From contig RDEW01000020.1 in the NCBI GenBank assembly GCA_011109175.1, forward strand, positions 1,059,418-1,123,417: a stretch of 64,000 bases of DNA, read 5' to 3'. Below, piece after piece: positions 36,589 to 47,949 of the stretch; the first letter of the stretch is position 1, and each line of letters opens with the position of its first letter. Position numbers and translations under genes: made by a program. This DNA comes from Dicyema japonicum. Its lineage: Eukaryota > Dicyemida > Rhombozoa > Dicyemidae. The notes beneath the pieces were generated by a model, which was not told where the DNA came from, made no database searches, and was given only the letters and a program-made list of their open reading frames with translations.

Positions 36589-39500
36589 ATGGATGGACTA
36601 AACTCACTATTGGATACGATCGAGGAGGAGGATGATGGTATATTTGACAAATGAGTAGATCCTGTGGCCATTAGAACTTACATCAGAAACAGTAAGGGAG
36701 AACTCGTAGAAAAGATTATCCATATCAAAAGAAAGGACTATGAGAGGATGATGAGGGGAGAAGGGGACAAAATGGAGATTTTGAAAAAATATCTGAATAA
36801 ACGAGACCAGGAGAGAATCGAGAAATTTGACGAGGAGGAGGTCGTCCCAACAGTTACCTATATTCGAACGAAAAGTGGAAAACTCAAAAAAGTGACAGCC
36901 TTTGTATCAAAGTCTGACTATAAGAAAATGTTGGAGAATACAGAAGAGGCTAATAAAATCCTTCAAAAATATTTAAAAGTACTATAATCAAATTATTCTA
37001 AGTTGTCTGATGGGGATGTTGTCGAACAGTTCGAACAGGAGGCTCCAACAGTCGTGAAAACCCTAATAAGAACTAAAAGTGGTCGTTTAATTGAAAAGGA
37101 CGTAATTCTGACGAAGGATGAGTATGAGGCTCTTCAAAGAGGGGATATTAATTTGGAGGATGTTATGAGACAACGTGGAATCATTAGTAAGAATGACAAA
37201 GTAGAAGCATGGAAGGCAAAACCCCCCAAGAAGAAAGTATAAGTGCCATGTGACATGCAGGAAGAGATCCACCACACCGTAACCACTAAAATTCGTACGA
37301 AAAGTGGACGGATTGTAGAAAAAAAGATTTCCTTGACTGCCGAAGAGGCTAAAGCCTTGGAGGAAGGGAAGGTGACGATCGAAGAAATAATGAAAAAACG
37401 AAAATTACTCAAGGATGATGAAAAAATAATTGAGTGGAAGCAGGAAAAGACGAAAAGACCAATACAACCCCCAAACAAAGTAGTAATATTAAAGAGAACA
37501 GATCCACAACACAGTGACCGCTACAATTCGCACAAAGAGTGGACGTTTAGTAACGAAGAAGGTATCACTCACAGAGGAGGAAGCTAAGGCGTTGGAGGAG
37601 GGGAAGATAACGATTGAGGAGATTATGAGGAATCGGAAAATGTTGAATGAGGATGAGAAGATTATGAAATGGACTCAGAAGGTCACAACAGATGCTGAAA
37701 GGGAAGAAAAAAAGAAAATGAAGATGCCCAAGGAAAAGAAGCTGGTGACAGTGACAGTGAGGACTAAATCTGGGAGGGCAAGCTTGTTTGACAAATATAA
37801 TAGATAATCAAAAAGGAGATAATAATGACTGCCGATGAGTACGAAAAGTACATCAATAGTGATGATCCCCACAAAGTCCTCTCTCAAATGTTAAATTTGG
37901 GGGACGACGTTCAAGTAATTTCCGTCTCTAAAAGTCAATCATAAAGACAGATCCAAGTAAAATGTAAAATTATGGGTCGACATGTAGATGATAATTTGGA
38001 AGTCTATGACTCATCAAAGATAGATCCCGAGTTTGTGGACACTCTCGAAGTATTTGAAAAGGACGGGGAACTATATGAAGTGGTGGTTGATAAGAAAACT
38101 GGTAAAAAATATATTAGGTAATATTTACTGTACAGTTTCAGAAAAATAGACAAAGCTAACATAATCGAGAGTGAGAACGTAAAGAAAAGTAATAAGGCTG
38201 AGAAACGTCAAAAGGAGAAGGAAAAGTTAAAAAAGATGACAAAGAAGCAATTCGATGTAATCACCAAAATTATTTAGAAATATATGGCTGGTGGACGTCA
38301 ATCCGACAGTGAGAGTGACTTTAGCTATAAAAGTTATATTGGGGAGGATGGAAAGAGACACGTGGTGAGAAAGAAAAAGTTAAGGGATAAGGAAGGGAAT
38401 ATTATTGGTATTTATGTATTATTAAGGTTAGGTTATGATTCTGAGAGTGACTCCTATCATAGTAGTGCTGATGAGGAAGGGAAGATGAGGAGAACAAAGA
38501 GAAGGTTGGAAAGATTGGATAATGGCGGTGGAGACAGTTCCTCCTGTGATGAAGTCACAAAAACAATTAGGAGAGCCGTTAAAACCAAAATAAGACAACA
38601 ACTTGGGAAGAAAACGAAGATGGTGAGGAGAGTCGATTCCAAGGGGAACTCGTATTACTCCTCCGTGACTGAGGAAAGTGATTACGAGGGAATGACTGAG
38701 GCAATCGTTTAGTAATTTTTAGGAGGAAATAAAAAAGAGGAAATATGAAAAGAAAATGAAAAAGAAATTGCTTCAAATTAAATCAGGAATAGTTCTTACC
38801 AGGCATATTTTCATAATTATGCTAATAGTGATTCTGACACTGACTCTGAATGGGAGAGACAATATTTGGAGGGTTTGACGACGGAGGAGAAGGATAAGTA
38901 TTTCAGAGACAAAAAGATAAGACAGGCCGTGAGAAAGGAAAAGCAAGAACTAACGTACAAATTCTTGGTTATAAAATAGGAAAAAGAAAAAAGAACTTAT
39001 ATTCGATAAACTGAAAGAGATGAAGCGGGAAAAGTTTATGTAAGGTTAAAGGATTTCAGGAGGAGACAGCGTGGACTTGACTCTGATGGGGATTCAAGCA
39101 GTCTAGACTCAGAGACAGAGCGGGAATTCCTTAAAAGACTAAACAGCCAAGAAAGAAAAATATATTTTAAGGAAAAGGAACAGAGAAAGCAGCAAAAGAA
39201 AATGTAGTATTGACTGTAATTTTAGAGAGGAACAAATAAAGAAGGAAGGTTTGTGTTGGTATACAATATAGTGGCAAAGAAGGAGGAGGATGAAAAGAGA
39301 ATTTCAGAAAAACGTGCTGTATTGATTTATTAATCAGTTTAGAGCTATGAAACTCGTCGAAAGAGTTATTTGGTGGTCATAAAGTGTAGAAAACGAGGAG
39401 AAACAGAAAGTGAGGAGGTCGGAACAGGCTCTACTAAAGGAAAAGATAGCCCGCACGTTGAATGAGAGTAGAATCGACACAAAAATAAACTTATTGGTAG

Positions 39501-40566
39501 ATAATATTACTAAAAGGTAGGGAGATATTGACGAGAATCGACCAATGAATGAACTCCTCGACAGCAACAACTTTTTAGATATTAGTAGTCCTGTTATCTG
39601 ATCCCCTAGTTAACAAAATCCAACGGAATAAGGGAATGTCAGTGAATAGAGGACAACTCGTTGAATATTTAAAAAGACTAGTAAAAAGCATGACTGAGGA
39701 CGAAGACGTTCAATTGGAGCGAGGTGGTCTTTATTCTGACTAGATATGAGCATTCTGGCCCACTACAAGCTGGTGGACACTAGTAAGGTTGAGAAATACG
39801 CAAAGGCCTTCATTAGTGAGAACTTGGACAGGAAGCCAACCATCAACGGAAATGTTCGAGTTGTCCTCACTTTAGAATGCCATGACTGCAGTCAAGAATT
39901 TGTATCCTCAGTTGATACCGAAGCAGAAGAAGTTTATAATGAAAGTAAATTGTATGAGTAGTTGAGATACTGAAAATTGATGACTTGATGGATGTTAACT
40001 TTCGTAGGTTCGCAGTGATAGCGGCTGTAACAGAGAGGGTCACTCAAATGGAGTACAATTGTGATAACGATTAGTTCATATTGTCAGGAGTTGATTAGAA
40101 TCTGTGAATGTTATGACATTGAACGGAAAATGAATTTGTATTACTCTCTATTCTACTGCAATACTGCTGGAATATACAACCCCAACTATATAACAGCATC
40201 CTCCCTCCAAATAGAACTCATAGCTGGAGGACTCACGACCCCTCAACAGCGGTATATTTTAAGAGCTGTCCACCCCAACCATAATAACGAGGTTTGATCT
40301 CCTTTTGACTCAAGATTTCATTTCTCGACTATATTACTTATATTCCTCTATTTTTGTCAATGCATGAGCGAACTAACAAGAATCCATTCGATTTTTCGTT
40401 TGATTTCTACGACAAAGAGACAACCCGACCAATTTCTGGAAGACTACAGAAGGACTGCAATCCCTTAACATTCCCGCTTGATAGAGACAGTCAGTTTTAT
40501 GAGTCAGAATATGAAAAAATTATTGAAAGTTCAGAAAGATCCAATCAAAGAATATCAATGATATAA
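36589..40566 (+). CDS. Large Lys/Glu-rich repeat protein with KSGR repeats and EF-hand-like C-terminus
   Basis: Unknown family. ATG 36589 (MDGLNSLLDTIEEEDD) is followed by at least nine short introns: 36638-36658 (21 nt), 36979-37002 (24), 37237-37260 (24), 37480-37501 (22), 37778-37803 (26, GC-AG), 37924-37950 (27), 38118-38141 (24), 38257-38277 (21) and probably 38408-38431 (24). The first part holds six tandem units of about 55-65 aa sharing (V/I)RTKSGRxxxKxxxLTxxEYxxL..G......I (36664, 36856, 37045, 37270, 37515, 37748). Next come Ser/Asp-Glu segments (SDSESD, DSDTDSE, DSETERE) in a second repeat near 38840 and 39080. From 39640 a non-repetitive part (VEYLKRLVKSM, YKLVDTSKVEKYAKAF, LYYSLFYCNTAGIYN, then ISFLDYITYIPLF) resembles an EF-hand-type domain. 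Joins at 38712-38810, 39325-39400 and 39945-39985 are unresolved, and a 20-nt intron at 39722-39743 or a gene boundary are both possible. Total is about 1,150-1,200 aa. Confidence 0.6.
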
Positions 40567-40611
40567 TAAATTTTACTCAACTAATTACATAATTTTAAAT
40601 AAATTTTGGCA

Positions 40612-40765
40612 TAAGTAGCTTAGTGGTTAGGTCCCCGATGATTGAACAAAGGAGAGTAGTGGCCGTCAGGTGATCCCGGCCTCTTTGAGCAGCCACCTCA
40701 TCTTTCTCCGGGTTCCTCCGGAGTGGACGCGTGTAGGGAGAAGAGTCGTATAGGAAAAGCTAGTT
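40612..40765 (+). repeat. tRNA-derived SINE head
   Basis: TAGCTTAGTGG at 40616-40626 fits a pol III A box, and GGTGATCCCGGCC at 40669-40681 resembles a shortened B box (usual GGTTCGATCCCGG), about 45 bp downstream. The following CACCTCATCTTTCTCCGGG resembles the SINE at 24.2 kb. It is not a functional tRNA gene: no cloverleaf stem pairing was found. Confidence 0.5.
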
Positions 40766-40909
40766 AACTGATAGTAAGGAATATGACATGAGCGAAACCC
40801 TAATTATCTTTTTATGTAAAATATGAGACTGTTCATTTAGGATCCCTTAACTATTTTTAAAATATACACTTACTAAATCCACAAAGTAATATAATCTGAA
40901 AACAGTAAA

Positions 40910-42056
40910 TCACTTCACATCACTATCCACAGCTTGTAGCATGAAAGGGGGAATGTGGACTTGTAATTCCTCTCCATTCTGCTTAACCATGGTATATGAA
41001 CCCCTCAAACATACAAACACACAACTACCACATATATCCAGTGGGGGAACGTAAGGATATGTGACTGCAATACTGAAATACTGGCTCATAACTAGAAAAG
41101 ACGGGAGTCTATTACTCAGACTGAACAAATACAGTCCCTAGAACACCTTCCCCCTTTATGTTCTCAATCACCCCGACTGGCTGAATATCCGTAAATGTCG
41201 TTTCTGAAGAGTCATCGTGTCATTAGCGTGGTTCTCTATACGAATGCAATATCTCCACTATTCTCATTAAATAAAGCAACCCAATAGCAGTTCTGATCAT
41301 TTACTTTCTCGAAATACAACCAATAACTACCTTTCTTCCAATATAGAAGGGGAGGACACTCACAGTGACATTGTTGGTGTCTCCCTGTGAACCGTCTTCA
41401 GTTCCAACCAGGAATGATTACTGTTCATCATTTTGAGGATTCGTTCGTGACAGGAAAACAAACTCCCATCAGAATTGGGATTATAAAAGAAAAAGTGGTC
41501 GAAAAGATCATTTTTAATGGGATATCTGTCATTCGACGAGTAAGGCAGAATGCACTCATGTGGGACATAGTCAACTCCTAAAATAATGACAAATTGACCT
41601 GGAATGCAAAATAGGCGTTCATCATCGTCGTCAGGGTCTATGAAAGTGACTGCCTCACTGAGAATTCTCTGTTATTATTGGTTAGATTCAACCACGTGAG
41701 TTAGGTCCCTCAAGTCCACCAGAACTTGATAATACTTGGTCTGTTGTCCAGGCATTAGTTGGAGTTGTTGTTCTGGCAGAAATGAGTACTCGAAGTCGTA
41801 AGCTGTCCTTGCTAAATTTCTGTCATACAACTGAACGTCATTCTCTCGTATGACTATTCCCCTATAACCAAATATTTTGTGCAAAAATAGCTATGATAAC
41901 AAAGCAGACCACCTGACATGGGTTATAGGCAATATCCTTTACTTCCTGCAACTCCCCAATGGACACTAAATTGTGACTAATGCTTGTAAGGGTTCCCTAC
42001 TTTGAGTAAAACTTCAATGATCTGCTTGTTAGATTAAAGTAGCGAGCACACAACAT
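40910..42056 (-). CDS. POLDIP2: POLDIP2-like protein (YccV/HspQ-like plus ApaG domains)
   Basis: POLDIP2 is a mostly mitochondrial/nuclear protein that binds DNA polymerase delta p50 and PCNA. The start MLCARYFNLTSRSLKFYS is Arg/Ser-rich without acidic residues, like a mitochondrial presequence. Then CQLFLHKIFGYRGIV, LYDRNLARTAYDF and KYYQVLVDLRD form the YccV-like domain, with IPGVDYVPHECILPYSSND and WLELKTVHRE after it. VTVSVLPFYIG, KRHLRIFSQSG, IENIKGEGVLG, FQYCSHISL and HIPPFML form the ApaG (DUF525) domain. Eight introns of 21-25 nt restore the order: 41977-42000, 41891-41912, 41669-41692, 41578-41598, 41308-41330, 41236-41258, 41109-41132 and 41004-41028. Two single-base frame slips remain, near 41375 and in the CCCC run 41171-41174. 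Both sit at homopolymers, so sequencing error is likelier than decay. Length about 315 aa, usual for the family. Confidence 0.9.
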
Positions 42057-42239
42057 GCGATTATACAATATTAATTTTAATTATTTTTATATTTTATTTC
42101 TTAAATTAGGACTTTAATATTTGGATGGTTACAGGGCCATATATCCCCCAGATTCTGAGGCACTTTCGAAGGGCAGTTGGGTCACAGACAAAACACTCAA
42201 GGAGAATTCGCGAGATGTTGGAGGCTTGGATCACATAAT

Positions 42240-42775
42240 TAGTGAGTTAACCTTCTTTCTTGGTGGTCTTGAGGTTTTAAAATAAATAAAATGTGGCCAA
42301 GAACTTTGAACCTCCGCTTCCAGACGATGAATTGCATATTTTGTGTCGGAACATGTAGGTACAGGCAGTTGATTGTTTCGCTTTCAGCAGTCAATTGTAA
42401 TTGTCCAATGAAGAAATCGGTGGAATACATTGACAATAGTGAAACAGGACTTATTGACTCTGATAAATGAAATTTCAATATGAGGATCCTCAGATATGAG
42501 AGCTTTATAAGAATAGACATGTGTGCAGAATAAGTAAACCGCCCCAGTTGAGCTGGAGGCGTGGTCAGAAAGTAACTCAGAACAGTTCTTAAAGTGAGGA
42601 GTCTTGGATTTTGATGCAAGCTTAGTTTCTCTGATAAAAGCAATGTCCTCATAATGATTGTGCAAGAAGTTACGTAAATCAACACATTTGTGGAGTAAGT
42701 TGATGTTCAACAGGAGTATCTTCTACTTTTGCTGAAATGACTCTTGTCCAGAGTTAGTATCAACATCACTACACC
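42240..42775 (-). mobile_element. Family D endonuclease N-terminus with 2A-like relic
   Basis: Minus strand: LLLNINLLHKCVDLRNFL, HNHYEDIAFIRETKLASK and FSCHERI-like decay give the APE endonuclease start, with IRETKL as the catalytic Glu block (usual IQETKL). Just upstream, at about 42744-42773, SDVDTNSGQ lies where other family D copies carry a 2A-like DVExNPGP motif. Three of its key positions are changed. The rest of the element is missing. Confidence 0.6.
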
Positions 42776-42913
42776 CGATTAAAGAAATCTTGGAACAGTA
42801 GCTTGGTGGTTGTCCTGTAGCCACTACCAAACAAATTATTTGGTAGTTCCTTGTTAAGAGAAATAATTTGGATCTGTTCGTTACAAATTTAGGGAGTTTT
42901 CTCCAACGAGCAG

Positions 42914-43105
42914 ATGGCCAACATGAAAACCGAAGAGAAGGTTATAGACGACTTTTCGGGAAAACCTGACTATTTTTCAGAATTGACTCCTCATTTGTTA
43001 CATTGTGTTTTCCGGATAAATCCCATTTTCCTGAGGTGAATAAATTAATATCATCTATCGGGTTACTTGTCAAAATAACTCATGACGTCAATTATTTGAA
43101 GAAAT
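42914..43105 (+). CDS. Possible small protein, about 64 aa
   Basis: MANMKTEEKVIDDFSGKPDY continues to HLLHCVF, then after a one-base slip at TTTTCCGG continues as HFPEVNKLISSIGLLVKITH and a TAG stop at 43103-43105. Composition is coding-like and the slip sits at a T run, as in neighbouring genes. No family is recognised. Confidence 0.3.
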
Positions 43106-43314
43106 AGGCTATCCTACTGAGCTCGTTGTAGCAAGGTGAGGCAGCTGGTAATGCAACCACAGAACAGAACAATTCTATTAAACAGAAATTAGGAATATAT
43201 GAGTTATTTAATATGAAAAAGAATTAAAACAAAGGACATTTTACCAATTGTGGAATAGTTGGTAGTTATTTTTTCCTTTGATCATTCATTGTTATGGAAT
43301 ATCTGCAACATTCT

Positions 43315-43430
43315 GTGAAGTGGAGAGCTCAGTTTCGATAGACGATAGGAGAGAAAGGAGTTGGCTCATAAAGCGAATTTCTTTGCAAATTGTCAGGGGA
43401 AATGCAGCCAGCAGTTGTTAACTGTTAGTT
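43315..43430 (+). mobile_element. Family B 3' fragment
   Basis: ERSWLIKRISLQIVRGNAASS matches the end of other B copies (RCWLFERISLAILKGNSHA at 35.3 kb). Only the last 35-40 residues of the element are present. Confidence 0.6.
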
Positions 43431-43517
43431 TTGCGTTAAATAAAATTAATATTTATTTGACATTTTAAGGTCATTTTTTGATTAAAGAACAACTTTCGGT
43501 TGCCCTAGTCATCACTA

Positions 43518-43859
43518 ATGACAGGCAAAATGAATTTAATGACAGGTCACATAATAACAGTTTTTAATAAGGAAATTAATCATTTTATCAAATATGGCAT
43601 AACCCAATCGTGTTACTTAGTTCGTTTATATGGGGAAGAGTCCTCTACATACTATTTCGTATGGAAATTCTTTATGACTCGGGGTTTTCTCGTATTTTGG
43701 ATTTTACCATGCATAATTGGTTTAAGAGTCTACAATTATCAAAAAACATGTTATTTTGTCTCATGTAAGAGCATCAGGGATCATTGGTGGAGATTTTTGT
43801 CTGTATTTCACGATGGACTCATAAATTTGACTCTAATGAACGATTTATTTTCCCTGTGA
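43518..43859 (+). CDS. Unassigned open frame, 113 aa
   Basis: A long uninterrupted frame for this AT-rich DNA, with two hydrophobic stretches (FVWKFFMTRGFLVFWILPC, then IIGLRV). No family is recognised, and no flanking exons can be defended. It may be an exon of a membrane protein or a relic. Confidence 0.25.
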   Translation: MTGKMNLMTGHIITVFNKEINHFIKYGITQSCYLVRLYGEESSTYYFVWKFFMTRGFLVFWILPCIIGLRVYNYQKTCYFVSCKSIRDHWWRFLSVFHDGLINLTLMNDLFSL

Positions 43860-43905
43860 TGTTTTAACTGCCAAGACCGATGTTTTCCCAATGATCCCAT
43901 GTCTC

Positions 43906-44110
43906 AAGCATGAGATATGTTCAGCCAGTTCTTTAAGCTCATTCTAAGGTCTTCACCTTTGTTATAATTTTCTTGCAAGTCCTTAATGCAGTCTGGACAT
44001 TATATGTATTTAACAATATGCTCAGAATGCTGATCATTGTCCCTCAGCCACCTCTCCCTTTCCTACATATCAAAAGCCTAAGATAATTTATAACTCCTTT
44101 AGACTAAAAA
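43906..44110 (-). CDS. Possible small gene just downstream of GCLC
   Basis: After an AG at 44057 (minus strand), the frame reads ERERWLRDNDQHSEHIVKYI, one TAA, then CPDCIKDLQENYNKGEDL and SLKNWLNISHA with a stop at 43906. The region starts behind a T-rich stretch ending in AG only about 20 nt past the GCLC stop codon. Exon structure is unresolved and no family is recognised. Confidence 0.25.
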
Positions 44111-44130
44111 AACAGAATTGTTAGTAAAAA

Positions 44131-46265
44131 TCATTGTGGGTAAAGATTAGCAGGTTTGACCTTTCCTTCAGTAATCTCTCGAATGAGCATAAGCAGGTCA
44201 TACTCTATCAGTTCGCTTACCTTAGAGTCATTCTTATAATCCTTGTGGGAGGTAACAAAATCCCTAATAAACTTTGCATTTGTTATAAGATCCCCTATTA
44301 TTACAAATCAGACAGACCAGATGCTCGTTTTGAAAACAATGTGAGATATCTAGAGAGCATACAACATGTGGACACTGAGATGCTGGGATGAGACTTGATG
44401 TACTTCCACACAAATGGAATTAAGCCTAAGAACCGATTCTATGATAAAATGCCTAATCTTACGCTTCCGTTCATAATTTCATTAATCGACATTTCACACA
44501 AATTCTCTCTCCACATGCTGTCCTTCGCGTTCAGTGAGTCCAATCGAAAATAAAATTTCTGTTCCGAGACTGCGTCCCTCAACATAGCTCTCTGCATATT
44601 TTCGTCCACCTGAAAACCCTCACAACTGCACTTACTTGAGATATTGGAATACGGAAATCTATTGAACTATACGAATCGTTGAAGGAGAGAGAGGCTCGAG
44701 TTATGAGGATCACAAACAACACAAATGCAGAATTTTCAAAATCAGTGAATTGTACCTATTTTAGTGAAGACGGTACAAACGTCTAGAGGTCTAAATTCCA
44801 CTCTCCACCCGGGACCGCATTGTTGTCCGGAAGAGGGGGGCTTGAATCTCAATGACTGCCAGTTTGTAGACTGAATATTGTTAAAGTGGTCCTCGTCAAA
44901 ATTCTCATCAGTTTCTACCATTTCTTTAAACACTGAAACGGGGTCTCGCACGAAAAGATGGGCCACGTGGGAAGCCATCAAATCATCAATCCCTTAATAG
45001 TTACCAAACTCCAAACCCGCATCAATCAGAGTTTTGTAATGATCCTCGTTATATAAAATGGGGATATCGTTCATTTCCCTTCCTCGCTCAGTGAGATAGC
45101 AATCCACGGTTCCGTAACGAGACTTGGCAGGACTAGCCTTTACGTGAAGATAACTTCCAATACTGGGGGAGACAGTTCTGCTTCAGTACGATCGTCCACT
45201 GATGCCTCGATTGCATGCCACCTAGCGTCAAAATCAGCCAGAAGGCCCTTGAAAATGGGACAACACGCACTGAGGGCCATCTAAAATAAAAGATGGGAAA
45301 GTACAAGGATTGGACAAAGAGGATTCAACTGGTCGTACAACTGTCTAGCCTCGGAGACGTTGTAGGTTTGAAAAGTTACCTTAAATAAGATATAAATACA
45401 GCCTGAAGACAGCTCAACCCCATTCCGAACCCCATACAGTCCATGTTAATGAAATTATCAGGTGGGGGATCATCACAAGGAGAAAATTCATCTTTAAAAG
45501 GCCACGGAGTATTAATATCTCTGTAAACTAAGGTACTTGACGAAGTGTACTTGGAATATAAATTTGAACCTTCTTTCCACGCCTTTCCCGAATATTTCTG
45601 GTCAGGGTCCTTAACTCTGAGAACAGAAAATACCTGAATCGAGGATGACCATTATAGATGGCTTCATCTGGATAGAAAAGGGAGCCAGAGATCCCATCAG
45701 TGGTGGGAGTTGACGTCGGCCAAGTAAAGTCAGGACAGCCAAGTCTGTGAATTAATAAAAGATAACCTTGGTAAAGAAGTGATGCATAAACAATCATAGA
45801 AACAGTCCCCTTCGTTTCCATCGGACAGCATTTCTATGACTTTGAGTCGACTATATAAGTTCAAAATAAACCGAATTTTCATATTTTCCTCGACTTTGTT
45901 GAAATTATCCAAATTCCCAACCATCGTTTGTCCGGGGATTCCTTCGAGCACGTAGGAGGCATATTCCGGTCTCCAGTCTGACAGTTTTTCTCTGAAAGTG
46001 ATTTCAAGTAAAACTCGTCGTCGTCCTTGCTGAGTCGGCAGAGTATCTCATCAGCCCTCAGACTGGCTCGTACACGTTTCTCGTTTGGATTGAAATGGAG
46101 TAATGTGTATTCAATTTCATCCCCCCATTTTAAATCTTCTCCTTTCCTGTCTTTGTTTTCATTCCAACAGTTGATAAAGTGAAGAATCCCTCGAGTCTTG
46201 ATGAACTCAATGTGATCAATGATTTCATCCCATTTCAAAGACTCCCCCGAGCTAAGTAAGCCCAT
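44131..46265 (-). CDS. GCLC: Glutamate-cysteine ligase catalytic subunit
   Basis: Catalyses ATP-dependent joining of glutamate and cysteine, the rate-limiting step of glutathione synthesis, in the cytosol. From [12 protein letters not shown] at 46265 the family is followed end to end: [12 protein letters not shown] (metal-binding region), [145 protein letters not shown] and KRASGDL, ending at TGA 44131. Twelve introns of 22-26 nt are needed (45992-46014, 45745-45766, 45610-45633, 45528-45550, 45380-45402, 45281-45304, 45138-45163, 44993-45016, 44756-44780, 44610-44635, 44439-44462, 44295-44317). The one at 45380-45402 fits homology best as GC-AG. No frame damage was found. The C-terminal third is shorter than in vertebrates. 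Confidence 0.95.
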
Positions 46266-46469
46266 TATTTAGATGTATCACGACAACCCTTTATATAGTA
46301 AAAATTGTATGCGTCATTGTGGACAGCACTTAATATTTAATTGTGGTATATAATAATTAATATTTAATTTAATTGTAAAAAATTAAGTATTGAGTTGATT
46401 CACCTGTTTTCTGGTTAAATAAATTAATTTAATAAATTTTATCATTTAAAAAAATGCACAACATACAAA

Positions 46470-46960
46470 GAGGAATGTATCGCTGAAACTTCGTGTCAGA
46501 CTATACGACACGTTTATCAAACCAATACTGATCTACAATTCCTAGATACTTTCCACAAAAGCCAACTGCGCATACTGACTGGAATCTTATGGCCGAGAAA
46601 AATCTCAAACGAGAAACTATATGCTCTATGTAGATCTACACCAATTAGCATGGACGTTGTTCTATCGAGATGGCAACTATTTGGAAATATTCTTAGACTG
46701 GACCCGACTATGCCGCGTAACAGAATAATGGAAGAATATTTCTACTGCGTGGAAGTCACGGATTTCGAGGCAGACCAAGAAATACATCTCCAATTTGCTT
46801 AAAAGATGATTACGAAACAATCGGTCGTAAATTAGTGACAGCTGGATGATATTCGAATGAGGGCCAAAAACAAGATGGCGAGGAGGATGGTTGTAAAACA
46901 TGGCTCAAGTGAAACCCTTTTAGGGCTACGCGAAGGAGCTTTTAACTAACCAAATTTTAT
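46470..46960 (+). mobile_element. Family A 3' fragment, decayed
   Basis: Across changing frames: RLYDTFIKPILIYN, AEKNLK region, RDGNYLEIFLDWTRL (from RWRLFGHILR-type text), GFRGRPRNTS and TIGRKLVTAG. These are the post-RT C-terminal blocks of family A in order. No (TAA)n tail is visible. Confidence 0.65.
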
Positions 46961-47079
46961 AATTTTAGCAATAAGATAAGGAGATTTTGTTTAGGATAAC
47001 AGCCTTTATCTTCCATTATCATACCTATCCCAAGCCACAGTTCTCTTTCCACCCTTATTCAACTTACATTTATCAAGTT

Positions 47080-47545
47080 TGCGGACGAATACATTGCTCC
47101 TCCTTATACTAAGATATTGTAATTACTTAACGCCATCTGCTGTAGACTTTAATTCTGTAGTTTCCCAAGATCATTTTATTAATATTTCCTCTTGGTTGTA
47201 GCTCAATCTTCTCAACCATTTTCAAACCAATCCGCTTTGACCTTCTTCACAACCGATCGCCGTCAGTTCGACTTATAACCAACTATGCTCAAGAATAACA
47301 CTCCCCTCTCCGTCATCAAATACCCAAAAATACTTGTCATGATCCTCGACACTTACCTGTCATTTTAAAAATATGTCAAATATGACCAAGAAGCTCAACT
47401 AAGCAAAAAGAACTTTGCAACCGTCTACAAACAGTTTATCGCGTTTTATTCACATAGTTAACTCTTATCCAATTTTGTTGGTCACTTTTGTTCACTGGTC
47501 TTTTCCAAGCCAATGTTTATAAAATCCAAATTGTAATTTATTATG
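47080..47545 (+). mobile_element. Family D RT 3' fragment
   Basis: KSTVTLFTTDRRQFDLNPT, NNTPLSVIKYPKILG (some in shifted frames) form the well-known post-YADD segment of CR1/Jockey elements, in which a K-T..LF....R block precedes a K-P-KILG block. Stops are frequent. Confidence 0.65.
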
Positions 47546-47589
47546 ATTACCTCCTCTTCTAGTGGGAGAGATTTATGGAGATATCAAGT

Positions 47590-47706
47590 TGTTTATGAAT
47601 TTTTGAAAGAAGTAAAAGTTCTCTACTAACTAAGTGATCCCAGACCGACATGTGAGATGACGAGTCAGCTGGGGTCGAGAATCATGTAAAGCTCTTCTCA
47701 TTGGAC
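47590..47706 (-). mobile_element. 129-bp-type short retroposon, copy 2
   Basis: CTAACTAAGTGATCCCAGACC, GGTCGAGAATC and AGCTCTTCTCATTGGAC are shared with 33995-34090. Its tail side is not clear, and no target-site duplication was identified for this copy. Confidence 0.65.
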
Positions 47707-47900
47707 ATGGCATCGGCTCAAACCTTTTACATGTTTGTAAATATTTCAGTTTTCCTATCTATAACGACATTTCATCAATCATTAACGACAATAGTCGATC
47801 ATTAACGAAAATTCTTCAATCATTAACGACACTTTGTGAATCAACAACCACAGTTTGTAAATCAATACGATACTGGAGCAGTATAAAAACGATTTTTTAG
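47700..47900. repeat. Short imperfect repeat cluster
   Basis: The 12-mer ATCATTAACGA(C/A) occurs four times at roughly 20-28 bp spacing (about 47775-47830), with further half-units. No coding frame. Confidence 0.6.
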
Positions 47901-47949
47901 TATTTACAACCCTAATAACCGCATCAAACAACCTGGAAAATGAAAGAAG

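Noticed and set aside
40616-40681. A true tRNA gene at the A/B box pair
   Set aside because: The B box is shortened and no acceptor or anticodon stem pairs; a SINE head fits better.
47700-47900. ATCATTAACGA repeats as telomeric or satellite DNA
   Set aside because: Only about four imperfect units; too short and irregular for a satellite or telomere call.
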